64,000 nucleotides of DNA from Amycolatopsis suaedae (lineage in GTDB: Bacteria > Actinomycetota > Actinomycetes > Mycobacteriales > Pseudonocardiaceae): NCBI RefSeq assembly GCF_004214935.1, contig NZ_SFCC01000010.1, positions 124,001 to 188,000 of the forward strand, given 5' to 3'. Shown here piece by piece: positions 47,586 to 54,962 of the stretch. The translations under genes and the position numbers were made by a program. Below the pieces are notes generated by a model, which searched no databases, was not told where the DNA came from, and saw only the letters and a list, made by a program, of their open reading frames with translations. How positions within the stretch are numbered: the stretch's first letter is position 1; each line of letters opens with the position of its first letter.

Positions 47586-48965
47586 GTGAGCCACGGGAAG
47601 CAGTCGATACCGACCCAGCGGCAAACCCTCACCGGCTGGGGACGCACCGCGCCGACCACCGCCGAGGTGCTGTCCACCGCCGATGTCGACCTCATCGCCC
47701 GGGCGGTCGCCCAGGCGGGTGACCGGGGGGTGATCGCCCGCGGTCTCGGCCGCTCCTACGGCGACCCGGCGCAGAACGCGGGCGGTCTCGTCGTCGACAT
47801 GACCCCGCTGAACCGCATTCACTCGATCGACCCGGACACCGCCGAGGTCGACGTGGACGCCGGCGTCAGCCTGGACCAGCTGATGCGTGCCGCGCTGCCG
47901 CACGGGCTGTGGGTGCCGGTGCTGCCCGGAACGCGCCAGGTGACCATCGGTGGCGCGATCGCCAACGACATCCACGGCAAGAACCACCACTCCGCGGGCA
48001 GCTTCGGCAACCACGTCGTGTCGATGGACCTGCTCACGGCCGACGGGCAGATCCGCACGATCACGCCGGACGGCCCGGAGTCCGACCTGTTCTGGGCGAC
48101 GGTCGCCGGCATCGGCCTGACCGGCATCATCCTGCGTGCCCGGATCCGGATGACCAGGACCGAGACCGCGTACTTCATCGTCGACAACGACCGCACCGAG
48201 AACCTCGACGAGACGCTGGAGCTGATCAGCAACGGCTCCGAGGCCAACTACACCTACACGTCGGCCTGGTTCGACACCATCTCGAAGGGCGCCAAGCTCG
48301 GCAGGGGCGCGTTCGGCAGGGGCTCGCTGGCCACGGTGGACCAGCTGCCGGAGAAGCTGCGCGCGGAGCCGCTGAAGTTCGACGCCCCGCAGCTGCTGAC
48401 CGTCCCGGACGTCTTCCCGAACGGGCTCATGAACAAGCTCTCGCTGACCGCGATCGGGGAGTTCTACTACCGGACCACGCCGAAGGCGGGGCGTGGCGCG
48501 ATTCAGAACATCACGTCCTTCTACCACATGCTCGACCTGGTCGGAGAGTGGAACCGCGGCTACGGTTCGAAGGGCTTCCTGCAGTACCAGTTCAGCACTC
48601 CGCTGGGCGCGCACGAGGACTTCCGCCGGATCATCACCAAGATCGCCAACTCCGGCCACTACTCGGCGCTGAACGTGTTCAAGACGATGGGCAAGGGCAA
48701 CCGCGCGCCGCTGTCGTACCCGCACGAGGGCTGGCTGATCTGCCTGGACTTCCCCATCAAGGCCGGGCTGTCCCGGCTGTGCCGGGAACTCGACGAGGAG
48801 GTGCTCTCGGTCGGCGGCAGGCTCTACACCGCGAAGGACTCCCGCACGAGCGCGGAGACCTTCCACCGGATGTACCCGCGGGTCGACGAGTTCCGCAAGA
48901 TCCGCAGTTCCGTTGACCCCGAGGGCGTGTTCGCCTCGGACATGAGCCGGAGGCTTGAGCTTTGA
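47586..48965 (+). CDS. dprE1: DprE1, decaprenylphosphoryl-beta-D-ribose 2'-oxidase
   Basis: 459 residues from GTG 47586, leaderless (TACCCT 47574-47579, six bases, GTG). An FAD-binding vanillyl-alcohol-oxidase-type fold: GLGRSYGDPAQNAGG, VLPGTRQVTIGGAIANDIHG and GKNHHSAGSFG. C386 in GWLICLDFPIK corresponds to the cysteine bound covalently by benzothiazinones in M. tuberculosis DprE1. With DprE2 it epimerises DPR to DPA, the arabinose donor of arabinogalactan, on the outer side of the membrane. Coupled to dprE2 by a TTGA overlap. Confidence 0.97.
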   Translation: MSHGKQSIPTQRQTLTGWGRTAPTTAEVLSTADVDLIARAVAQAGDRGVIARGLGRSYGDPAQNAGGLVVDMTPLNRIHSIDPDTAEVDVDAGVSLDQLMRAALPHGLWVPVLPGTRQVTIGGAIANDIHGKNHHSAGSFGNHVVSMDLLTADGQIRTITPDGPESDLFWATVAGIGLTGIILRARIRMTRTETAYFIVDNDRTENLDETLELISNGSEANYTYTSAWFDTISKGAKLGRGAFGRGSLATVDQLPEKLRAEPLKFDAPQLLTVPDVFPNGLMNKLSLTAIGEFYYRTTPKAGRGAIQNITSFYHMLDLVGEWNRGYGSKGFLQYQFSTPLGAHEDFRRIITKIANSGHYSALNVFKTMGKGNRAPLSYPHEGWLICLDFPIKAGLSRLCRELDEEVLSVGGRLYTAKDSRTSAETFHRMYPRVDEFRKIRSSVDPEGVFASDMSRRLEL

Positions 48966-49717
48966 TCGACGCAGTTGGCAACCCCCAGTCCCTGCTGCTC
49001 CTCGGCGGCACCTCCGACATCGGCCTGGCCATCGCCGAGCGCTACCTCGCCGACAGTCCACTGCGGATCGTCCTGGCCGCGCGGCCGTCGGCCCGCCTCG
49101 ACGCCGCCTACGAGCGGCTGAGCGCGGCAGGCGCCGACGTGTCCACTGTGGACTTCGACGCCAGCTACCCCGGCTCGCACCCTTCGGTGATCGAGAAGGC
49201 GTTCTCCGACGGCGACATCGACGTCACCGTGGTCGCGTTCGGCCTGCTCGGTGACGCCGAGGAACTGTGGCAGGACCACGGCAAGGCCGTGGAGCTGGCC
49301 ACGGTCAACTACACGGCCGCGGTCTCGGTCGGCGTCGCGCTGGCCGACAAGCTCAAGAAGCAGGGGCACGGCAGCGTCATCGCGCTGTCGTCGGTTGCCG
49401 GTGAGCGGGTGCGCCGGTCCAACTTCATGTACGGCTCCAGCAAGGCCGGTTTCGACGGCTTCTACCTGGGCCTCGGTGAGGCGCTGGCCGACCACGGGGT
49501 CAAGGTGACGGTGGTCCGGCCCGGTCATGTGAAGACCAAGATGACCGAGGGCATGAAGGACGCCCCGCTCGCGCAGACCGCCGAGCAGGTCGCCGAGATC
49601 GCCGTCGACGCCCAGCGCAAGGGCAAGGAGCTGGTCTGGGCGCCGCCGCCGTTCCGGTTCATCATGTCGGCGCTGCGACACGTGCCACGGCCGATCTTCC
49701 GCAAGCTGCCCATCTAG
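48962..49717 (+). CDS. dprE2: DprE2, decaprenylphosphoryl-2-keto-beta-D-erythro-pentose reductase
   Basis: 251 residues from TTG 48962, overlapping the dprE1 stop (TTGA); GGAGG at 48949-48953 supports this unusual start. A short-chain dehydrogenase: NAD(P) motif LLLGGTSDIGLAIAERY, NYTAAVSVG, IALSSVAGER and the catalytic tyrosine and lysine in YGSSKAGFDGF. It reduces the keto intermediate left by DprE1 to DPA. Unlike in M. tuberculosis, no aftA/emb genes follow; the next genes are a type VII-like operon. Confidence 0.95.
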   Translation: MIDAVGNPQSLLLLGGTSDIGLAIAERYLADSPLRIVLAARPSARLDAAYERLSAAGADVSTVDFDASYPGSHPSVIEKAFSDGDIDVTVVAFGLLGDAEELWQDHGKAVELATVNYTAAVSVGVALADKLKKQGHGSVIALSSVAGERVRRSNFMYGSSKAGFDGFYLGLGEALADHGVKVTVVRPGHVKTKMTEGMKDAPLAQTAEQVAEIAVDAQRKGKELVWAPPPFRFIMSALRHVPRPIFRKLPI

Positions 49718-49744
49718 CTAGGCCCCCGCCGTTACGGTGGGGCC

Positions 49745-50236
49745 ATGCCGGATCAGGAAGCCAAACTCGACGCGACCATTCGTGCGTTCAGCGAGCAGGC
49801 CGCCAGAGCCGGTGAGCTGAAGGACAAGCTCGCCGAGCTGCGCGGCAGTGCCCGCAACGCCGACGGGTCGGTGACCGTGACCGTCGCGCCGTCGGGTGCG
49901 CTGCTCGGGCTGCAGCTGTCGCCGCGTGCCGTCCAGCGTTCGCACACGCAGCTGCAGCAGGAGATCCTCGCCACCGTCCGGCAGGCGACACAGCAGGCCG
50001 CCGCCCTGATGGAGGAGACGGTGCGGCCGGTGCTCGGCGACCGGCTGGACCAGTTCAAGGAGGCGTTCTCCGCGCACGCGGTGGAGCCGATCGGCCCCGC
50101 GACGCCACCGGCGGCGGAGAACCTGCCGGGGCCGGTCCACGCACCGGCGCCCAAGCCGACGCCGCGGCCCGCACGGCGGCGCGACGACTCCGATGACGAG
50201 GACTTCGGCGGCCCGATCATGCGGCCGACGCACTAG
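49745..50236 (+). CDS. YbaB/EbfC-family protein with Pro-rich tail
   Basis: 163 residues, leaderless (TACGGT 49733-49738, six bases, ATG 49745). The first 100 residues follow the YbaB pattern: two helices around a short beta hairpin (GSVTVTVAPSGALLGLQLSP) and a long second helix (QLQQEILATVRQATQQAAAL). A Pro/Ala linker ends in an acidic RRRDDSDDEDFGG. YbaB proteins bind DNA, but actinobacterial versions next to WXG genes appear to belong to type VII export modules. It starts a four-gene operon. Confidence 0.8.
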   Translation: MPDQEAKLDATIRAFSEQAARAGELKDKLAELRGSARNADGSVTVTVAPSGALLGLQLSPRAVQRSHTQLQQEILATVRQATQQAAALMEETVRPVLGDRLDQFKEAFSAHAVEPIGPATPPAAENLPGPVHAPAPKPTPRPARRRDDSDDEDFGGPIMRPTH

Positions 50237-50246
50237 GGGGAAAGAC

Positions 50247-51698
50247 ATGACCGGACATCAGGTCGCGACCGAGGCGCTCACCGCCCACGGCAGCGGATCG
50301 AAGGAGACCGCGGACCACTTCGCCAGCCTCGCCTCGCTGCTGGAGCAGGCCAGGGTGAGCGACGAGTGCTTCGGCCCGATCGGTGAGGTGCTCGCGTTCA
50401 AGTACTTCGAGAACCTGGAGGAGTGCCAGGGCCTCGCCACGCAGGCCAAGGCGTTCCTCGACGAGATGGAGCAGAAGACCGGCGCGGCCGCGAAGGCCTA
50501 CCTCGGCAACGAGGAGGCGACCACCGACGGCATCAAGAAGCTGGGCGACTTCGAGGCGCTGAACAGCGCCGGTGACGGCCAGCGCAAGGGCTACGTCGAG
50601 CAGCACGGCGGGTACGGCAGCTCGATCCTGTCCAACATCGGCGACATCAAGCGGGCGAGCAGCCCGCCGGACATCGCCATCGCCGCGGTCAACGCGCGGA
50701 TGGAGCAGCTCCAGCTGGTCACCAGCCCCGGTCAGTCCTTCTTGGACAACGGGCTCGGCTTCCTGATCGGCATCGTGATCAGCCCGCTGGTCGAGTTCGT
50801 ACTGGAACCCGCCATCGGCGACCCCGAGCAGATGCGCAGCACCGCGAAGGGCTGGGAACAGGTCGCCAAGTGGCTGGAGGAGACCGGTCAGCACGAGTCG
50901 AAGCGGGCGGCGGCCACCGCGGAGGCGTGGAAGGGCGACGCGGGCGACGCCTTCCGCACGCAGATGACCGAGTTCGGCGACGGCACCGCGGCGTTCGCCA
51001 ACGACATCCGCAACGTGCAGCGGATCCTGGAGATCGCGGCCGACCTGTTCGACGCGTTCGTCGAGATCGTCATCGACATCATCCAGGAACTCGTGATGGG
51101 CCTCATCATCGAGTGGCTGGCCGCGCTGGCCGCGTCCTGGATCACCGCGGGTGCGTCGATGGCCGCGGCGGGCGTCACCACGACGGCCCACGTCAGCGGC
51201 ACCGCGGCCCGGCTGGCGATGAAGGTCAAGCTGCTGCTCGGCAAGCTGAAGCCGTTGATCGACCAGCTGGAGGACGTCCTGCGGATGGTCCGGACCGGTC
51301 CGCTGAAGCAGGTCGTCCAGCGAACCGAGGCCATGCGGGACGGCAACTGGTTCCAGAAGAAGCTCGTGATGCAGCTGGACAACAACCCGATCGCCAAGAT
51401 CGTCACCAAGGCCGATCCGGTGACCGGCGCGTCGAAGACCGGCAACAAGTTCGCCGGCCGGATGGGCATCAACGAGGGTTCCGAGGCGCTGTCGGCGAAT
51501 CTGGCCGAGGCCGGGCTGCGGGCCGCGGGCATGAGCGGCACCACCGACGTCGGCAGGGCGGCGTTCCGCGGCACGATGGAGAACGCGCCCGGGCTGGCGA
51601 TGGAGCAGGGCATCAAGTACGGCTACGACAAGGCCGCCGACCCATCGTCCGAAGAGGAGCGCAGGCAGGCCACCGACAAGGGCTTCACGGTTGAATAG
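50247..51698 (+). CDS. Large WXG100-containing type VII-like protein
   Basis: 483 residues from ATG 50247 with GGGGGAAAG upstream. The N-terminal 120 residues are helical (ESX-type). A second helical segment contains W-x-G in ATAEAWKGDAGDAFRTQM, and a hydrophobic stretch (IIQELVMGLIIEWLAALAAS) follows, then an alpha/beta C-terminal region with KIVTKADPVTGASKTGNKFA. The order fits LXG/WXG polymorphic-toxin-like secreted proteins, but no toxin motif is recognised and no immunity gene is certain. The two genes that follow could encode partners. Confidence 0.7.
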   Translation: MTGHQVATEALTAHGSGSKETADHFASLASLLEQARVSDECFGPIGEVLAFKYFENLEECQGLATQAKAFLDEMEQKTGAAAKAYLGNEEATTDGIKKLGDFEALNSAGDGQRKGYVEQHGGYGSSILSNIGDIKRASSPPDIAIAAVNARMEQLQLVTSPGQSFLDNGLGFLIGIVISPLVEFVLEPAIGDPEQMRSTAKGWEQVAKWLEETGQHESKRAAATAEAWKGDAGDAFRTQMTEFGDGTAAFANDIRNVQRILEIAADLFDAFVEIVIDIIQELVMGLIIEWLAALAASWITAGASMAAAGVTTTAHVSGTAARLAMKVKLLLGKLKPLIDQLEDVLRMVRTGPLKQVVQRTEAMRDGNWFQKKLVMQLDNNPIAKIVTKADPVTGASKTGNKFAGRMGINEGSEALSANLAEAGLRAAGMSGTTDVGRAAFRGTMENAPGLAMEQGIKYGYDKAADPSSEEERRQATDKGFTVE

Positions 51699-51699
51699 T

Positions 51700-52356
51700 G
51701 TGAACTTCAGCCAGCCCGTCGGCGCGGCGGCACACGCGCGGGCGCTGCTCTGCGAGCCGGGGGAACCGTTGCTGTGGGCGGCGTTCGCCACCGAGCACCA
51801 GTTCGACGTCCGCGGGCTGACCGCGCGTGGTGAGCCCAAGGCCGGGTTCGCGGGTGCCGCCGTGGTCGGGGCCGTCGTCGCGGCGACCAACTGGGGCGGG
51901 GACGACGGCGGCGGCTCCGAGCGGCTGCCGGATCCGGACGTCGTGGTGTTCGGCGGGATCGACAGCCTCGCTCACCGGCATCTGCGTGATCAGGGCGTCG
52001 GTGCGGTGCGGCGGCTGTGGGCGCTCACGCCGGCGCGGCTGGCCGTCGCGGCCGTCGTGACCCAGGAGGCCGAGGAGCCCGCCTCGCTGCTCGGTAGGGC
52101 CGGGCGGCTGGTGAAGGTGTTCACCGACAACCGGCGGCGCTTCGGCGGCAACACCGAGGGCGAACCCGTGCGGCTCTATCCCGGGCTCACGCCGGTGACC
52201 GACGTCCCGCGTGCCGAGATCGCCCGGATCGACACCGCCAAGCGCAAGGGCAGGCCCTGCGTCCGGGTGTCGCTTGTCGACGAATCCGGCTTCGACCTGC
52301 TGTTCGCCGACGACGACCCGCAGGTCTGCGAGTGGATGGTGGGGTTGGGCCGGTGA
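51700..52356 (+). CDS. Unrecognised protein of the WXG operon, with one hydrophobic segment
   Basis: 218 residues from GTG 51700 (a TTG at 51691 is possible). It contains a short hydrophobic Ala/Val segment (AGFAGAAVVGAVVAATNWGG) around residue 55, then an alpha/beta region with VRRLWALTPARLAVAAVV and a C-terminal beta-rich part (RPCVRVSLVDESGFDLLF). The end resembles PH-like or GRAM-type beta domains. No family recognised. It overlaps the next gene by GTGA. Confidence 0.6.
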   Translation: MNFSQPVGAAAHARALLCEPGEPLLWAAFATEHQFDVRGLTARGEPKAGFAGAAVVGAVVAATNWGGDDGGGSERLPDPDVVVFGGIDSLAHRHLRDQGVGAVRRLWALTPARLAVAAVVTQEAEEPASLLGRAGRLVKVFTDNRRRFGGNTEGEPVRLYPGLTPVTDVPRAEIARIDTAKRKGRPCVRVSLVDESGFDLLFADDDPQVCEWMVGLGR

Positions 52357-52943
52357 ACCCGTTCGATCCGCGTACGGCCCGCAAGGCGGGCGAGGCGGCG
52401 GCCAAGGAGGTCGGCAAGCTCTGGCTGCGCAAGGGTGAGCGGCTGCTGCTGACGTTGCCGCCGCTGTTCGGCTACAGCGGTGCGCTGATCGGTGGCGTGC
52501 GCGGCGTCCCGCACGTGGCGCCGGACGACCTGCCCGCGCTGCGCCTGGACCGGTGCCGCTGGCCGCTGCCCGCCGACGGGGACCTGGAGTGGACCGAGGA
52601 CCCGACGGTCGCCTACTGGGCCGAGGCCGCCGACCGGCGGCAGGACGCGGTCCGGTTCCTCGACGGCCTCGCTGCCAGCCGGGGCATCGCTCGGTTCACG
52701 ATGACCACTCAGCGGGTGGCCCTGCTGCTGCCCGCGGGCATGCTGACCGAGCCGGGTGGCCGGACGGGCCTGGTGGAGCTGTACGAGGTGGAGCCGGGCC
52801 GGGTGCGCGGCCTGCGGTCGCAGTTCCTCGGCCGCAGCGTGCCGCCGGTGCGGACGGTCACCGTCGACTTCGCCGACGGCTCCACGCTCTGGCTGCGGGA
52901 CCGCCTGGCGGCCGAGAAGGTCGCCGCGGCGCTGTCCCGCTGA
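52353..52943 (+). CDS. Unrecognised protein closing the WXG operon
   Basis: 196 residues from GTG 52353, coupled to the gene before it. N-terminal RKAGEAAAKEVGKLWLRKGE, a central region with ARFTMTTQRVALLLPAGML and a C-terminal half like the preceding protein (VRTVTVDFADGSTLWLRDRL). The shared beta-rich ending suggests that the two genes are distant paralogues. No signal peptide. Function unknown; possibly accessory or immunity proteins to the WXG product. Confidence 0.6.
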   Translation: MNPFDPRTARKAGEAAAKEVGKLWLRKGERLLLTLPPLFGYSGALIGGVRGVPHVAPDDLPALRLDRCRWPLPADGDLEWTEDPTVAYWAEAADRRQDAVRFLDGLAASRGIARFTMTTQRVALLLPAGMLTEPGGRTGLVELYEVEPGRVRGLRSQFLGRSVPPVRTVTVDFADGSTLWLRDRLAAEKVAAALSR

Positions 52944-52956
52944 CAGTGCCCGTCAA

Positions 52957-53220
52957 AGCACGTGAAGGCCACCATCACCACGTGAGACGTCAGGGCCCTG
53001 GCAAAGTCGGAAGTCGTGGGCGATTGCCGTGAGGGCCCCCTTCACGGCATCAGACGCCACCACATCCGCCCTCACCGCGGCACACCCGCCCCACCGGCCT
53101 CCAACACCACAACCACCCCACCAGCCACCACGAACGAGACAACCCCAGCAAGCATCAAAGCACGTGAAGGCCACCATCACCACGTCACACGTAATGAAGG
53201 TGGCCTTCACGAGCCTGGGC
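52957..53220 (+). repeat. 264-bp noncoding element, copy 1
   Basis: This fills most of the 384-bp gap between the convergent WXG operon and MerR gene. It begins AGCACGTGAAGGCCACC and ends TGGCCTTCACGAGCCTGGGC, so its ends are inverted copies of the dispersed palindrome; the right end (53157-53215) is a full palindrome. The interior holds GCCGTGA...TCACGGC (53015-53048) and a long CA-rich stretch. It is about 95% identical to the reverse complement of 62941-63203, with 64 consecutive identical bases in the CA-rich part. Confidence 0.95.
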
Positions 53221-53279
53221 GCAGGCCGACGTCTCGCGATCCGGAACCGGCGCGCCTGCCAGTGGAACCAGCCGGGCGG

Positions 53280-53323
53280 GAACGGACAACTCGCGGGTCC
53301 TGAACGGCCGACTCGCGCGAGCG
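53280..53323. repeat. Two 22-bp units related to the DUF559-flanking arrays
   Basis: Units 53280-53301 and 53302-53323 (types GAACGGACAACTCGCGG and GAACGGCCGACTCGCGC) lie right after the 264-bp element and next to the merR stop. They match the minus orientation of the 21-bp units at 35612-35687. Confidence 0.75.
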
Positions 53324-53327
53324 GGCG

Positions 53328-53702
53328 TCACGGGACGGCGGTCTCCAGGCCGGCGTGCAGGTCACGCATGAGGCGCTCCAGCGCCTCCCTGCTGGTGTGC
53401 AGGTCGCCGATCTTCTCGTTGATGGCGTCCAGTTGCCGCTGCAGCACGTCGAGCAGCGGCTCGCAGGTTTCCGGGTCGGTGGGCAGCGCGCCGTCGCGGC
53501 AGGCGAGGACCTTGGCGATCACCGCGATCGGCAACGCCGCGGCGAGCAGGCAGCGGATCCGCCGCACCCGCTGGACGTCGGTCTCCGCGTAGGTGCGGAA
53601 CCGGCCCTCGGTCCGCTGCGGCTTCAGCAGGCCCTGTTGCTCGTAGTAACGCAGCATGCGCGGCGTGGTGCCGGTGCGTTCGCTCAGCTCACCGATGTGC
53701 AC
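53328..53702 (-). CDS. MerR-family regulator
   Basis: 124 residues from GTG 53702 (MHIGELSERTGTTPRMLRYY), chosen because it begins where MerR proteins usually do and has GGGGA upstream; ATG 53738 would add 12. The winged helix-turn-helix covers residues 1-70, with GLLKPQRTEGRFRTYAETDV, and a long coiled-coil helix follows. Two cysteines (CLL, ACRD) and a third (ETCEPLLD) are present but not in a metal-site pattern. It is divergent from an MFS exporter with a MerR-type operator between them, so it probably activates the exporter on binding a drug. Confidence 0.92.
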   Translation of the reverse strand: MHIGELSERTGTTPRMLRYYEQQGLLKPQRTEGRFRTYAETDVQRVRRIRCLLAAALPIAVIAKVLACRDGALPTDPETCEPLLDVLQRQLDAINEKIGDLHTSREALERLMRDLHAGLETAVP

Positions 53703-53744
53703 GGTATTCCCCGATCCGTCGAATGAGGCATAGCTCATCGTGAG

Positions 53745-53776
53745 TTGACTCTGACGTCAGTGTCAATGTTTACCGT
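53745..53776 (+). promoter_or_regulatory. MerR-type promoter: -35, dyad, -10 with 20-bp spacer
   Basis: TTGACT (53745-53750) and TACCGT (53771-53776) are separated by 20 bp that contain CTGACGTCAG; the larger 22-bp dyad 53745-53766 has a single mismatched pair. The GTG 53784 follows TACCGT by seven bases. Over-long spacers with a centred dyad are the hallmark of promoters that MerR activators untwist. Confidence 0.75.
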
Positions 53777-53783
53777 CACTGAC

Positions 53784-54962
53784 GTGATCGTCCTCATCCT
53801 GATGCTGTGCGCCTTCGCCGTGGCCACCTCGGAGTTCATCATCATCGGCGTGATGCCGGAGGTGGCAGGCGACCTGGGCGTTTCGCTGCCTACGGCCGGC
53901 CTGCTGGTCACCGCCTACGCGGTGGCCGTCGCTGTCGGCGGCCCCGTCCTCACGGTCGTGGCCCGCAACCTTCCCCGACGTCCCCTGCTGGTCGGACTGA
54001 TGGCGCTGGCGACCGGCGCCGCCGTCCTGTCCGCCCTCGCCCAGACCTACCCGCTGCTGATGGGTGCCCGCATCCTCGGCGCGCTGGCCCAGGGCCTGTT
54101 CCTCTCGGTCGCCTCGCAGGTCGCCATCGCCTCCGTCCCGGAGGAGAAGCAGACCGCCGCCATCGCCAAGGTGGTCAACGGCATCGCGCTGTCGACCGTG
54201 CTCGGCGTCCCGATCGGCACGCTGATCGGCCAGGCCAACGGCTGGCGCGCGTCGTTCGTGCTGGTCGCCGCGCTCGGCCTGATCGGCCTGATCGGTGTGC
54301 TGGTGTTCTGCCCGAAGGTCGACCACGAGCCGGAGCCGACCGTGCGGGAGAGCATCTCGGCGTTCCGCAAGCCGGCCATCCTGCTCGGCCTGGCCACCAC
54401 CGTGCTGTCGTTCACCGGCATGATCACCGCGTTCACCTACGTCTCGCCGACCCTGCGCGAGGTCACCGGGTTCGCCCCGGGCTGGGTGACCGGCGTCCTG
54501 CTGATCTACGGCCTCGGCACGATGGCGGGCAGCTGGATCGCCGGGCGCGTCCCGCCGAACCGGATCGCCAGGGTCCTGCCGTTCACCATCACCGCGCTGG
54601 GCACCGTCCTGCTGCTGCACGGACTGCTCATGCAGACCAAGGTGACCAGCGTGCTGAGCCTGTTCCTGCTGGGCACCAGCGCGTTCGCCACCGGGCCGCT
54701 GCTGCACACGTTCCTGATGGGCCAGGCGGGCCCCGCCTCCGGGCTGGTGGCTTCGGTGAACATCTCCGCGTTCAACGCGGCCGCCGCGCTGGGCCCGATC
54801 CTCGGCGGCGCGGTGATCACCGGCGGACTGGGGCTGGGCAGCGTCGGCCTGTTCGCCGCGGTGCCGACGGTGGTCGGGATCGGCGTCGCGCTGGTCATCG
54901 CCGGACACACCCGCCGACGTGCGACGGCCGTGGCTCAGCCGGTGCTGGCCGGCACCACGTAG
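53784..54962 (+). CDS. MFS drug-efflux transporter (DHA1 family)
   Basis: 392 residues from GTG 53784, fitted to the leaderless MerR-type promoter; ATG 53766 would add six. Twelve hydrophobic helices are visible. ATSEFIIIGVMPEVAGDLGV in helix 1-2 and GARILGALAQGLFLSVA are signatures of the DHA1 chloramphenicol/arabinose-efflux group (CmlA, AraJ). It would export drugs in exchange for protons. Under the divergent MerR regulator. The 3' end overlaps the convergent GT-C gene by 28 bp. Confidence 0.92.
   Translation: MIVLILMLCAFAVATSEFIIIGVMPEVAGDLGVSLPTAGLLVTAYAVAVAVGGPVLTVVARNLPRRPLLVGLMALATGAAVLSALAQTYPLLMGARILGALAQGLFLSVASQVAIASVPEEKQTAAIAKVVNGIALSTVLGVPIGTLIGQANGWRASFVLVAALGLIGLIGVLVFCPKVDHEPEPTVRESISAFRKPAILLGLATTVLSFTGMITAFTYVSPTLREVTGFAPGWVTGVLLIYGLGTMAGSWIAGRVPPNRIARVLPFTITALGTVLLLHGLLMQTKVTSVLSLFLLGTSAFATGPLLHTFLMGQAGPASGLVASVNISAFNAAAALGPILGGAVITGGLGLGSVGLFAAVPTVVGIGVALVIAGHTRRRATAVAQPVLAGTT

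Noticed and set aside
52953..53231. Short frames conserved between the two 264-bp elements (an RGGWWGGCGVGGRWGG peptide in each copy)
   Set aside because: The similarity follows from the 95% DNA identity; the frames have different ends, no ribosome site, and the palindromes dictate the composition.
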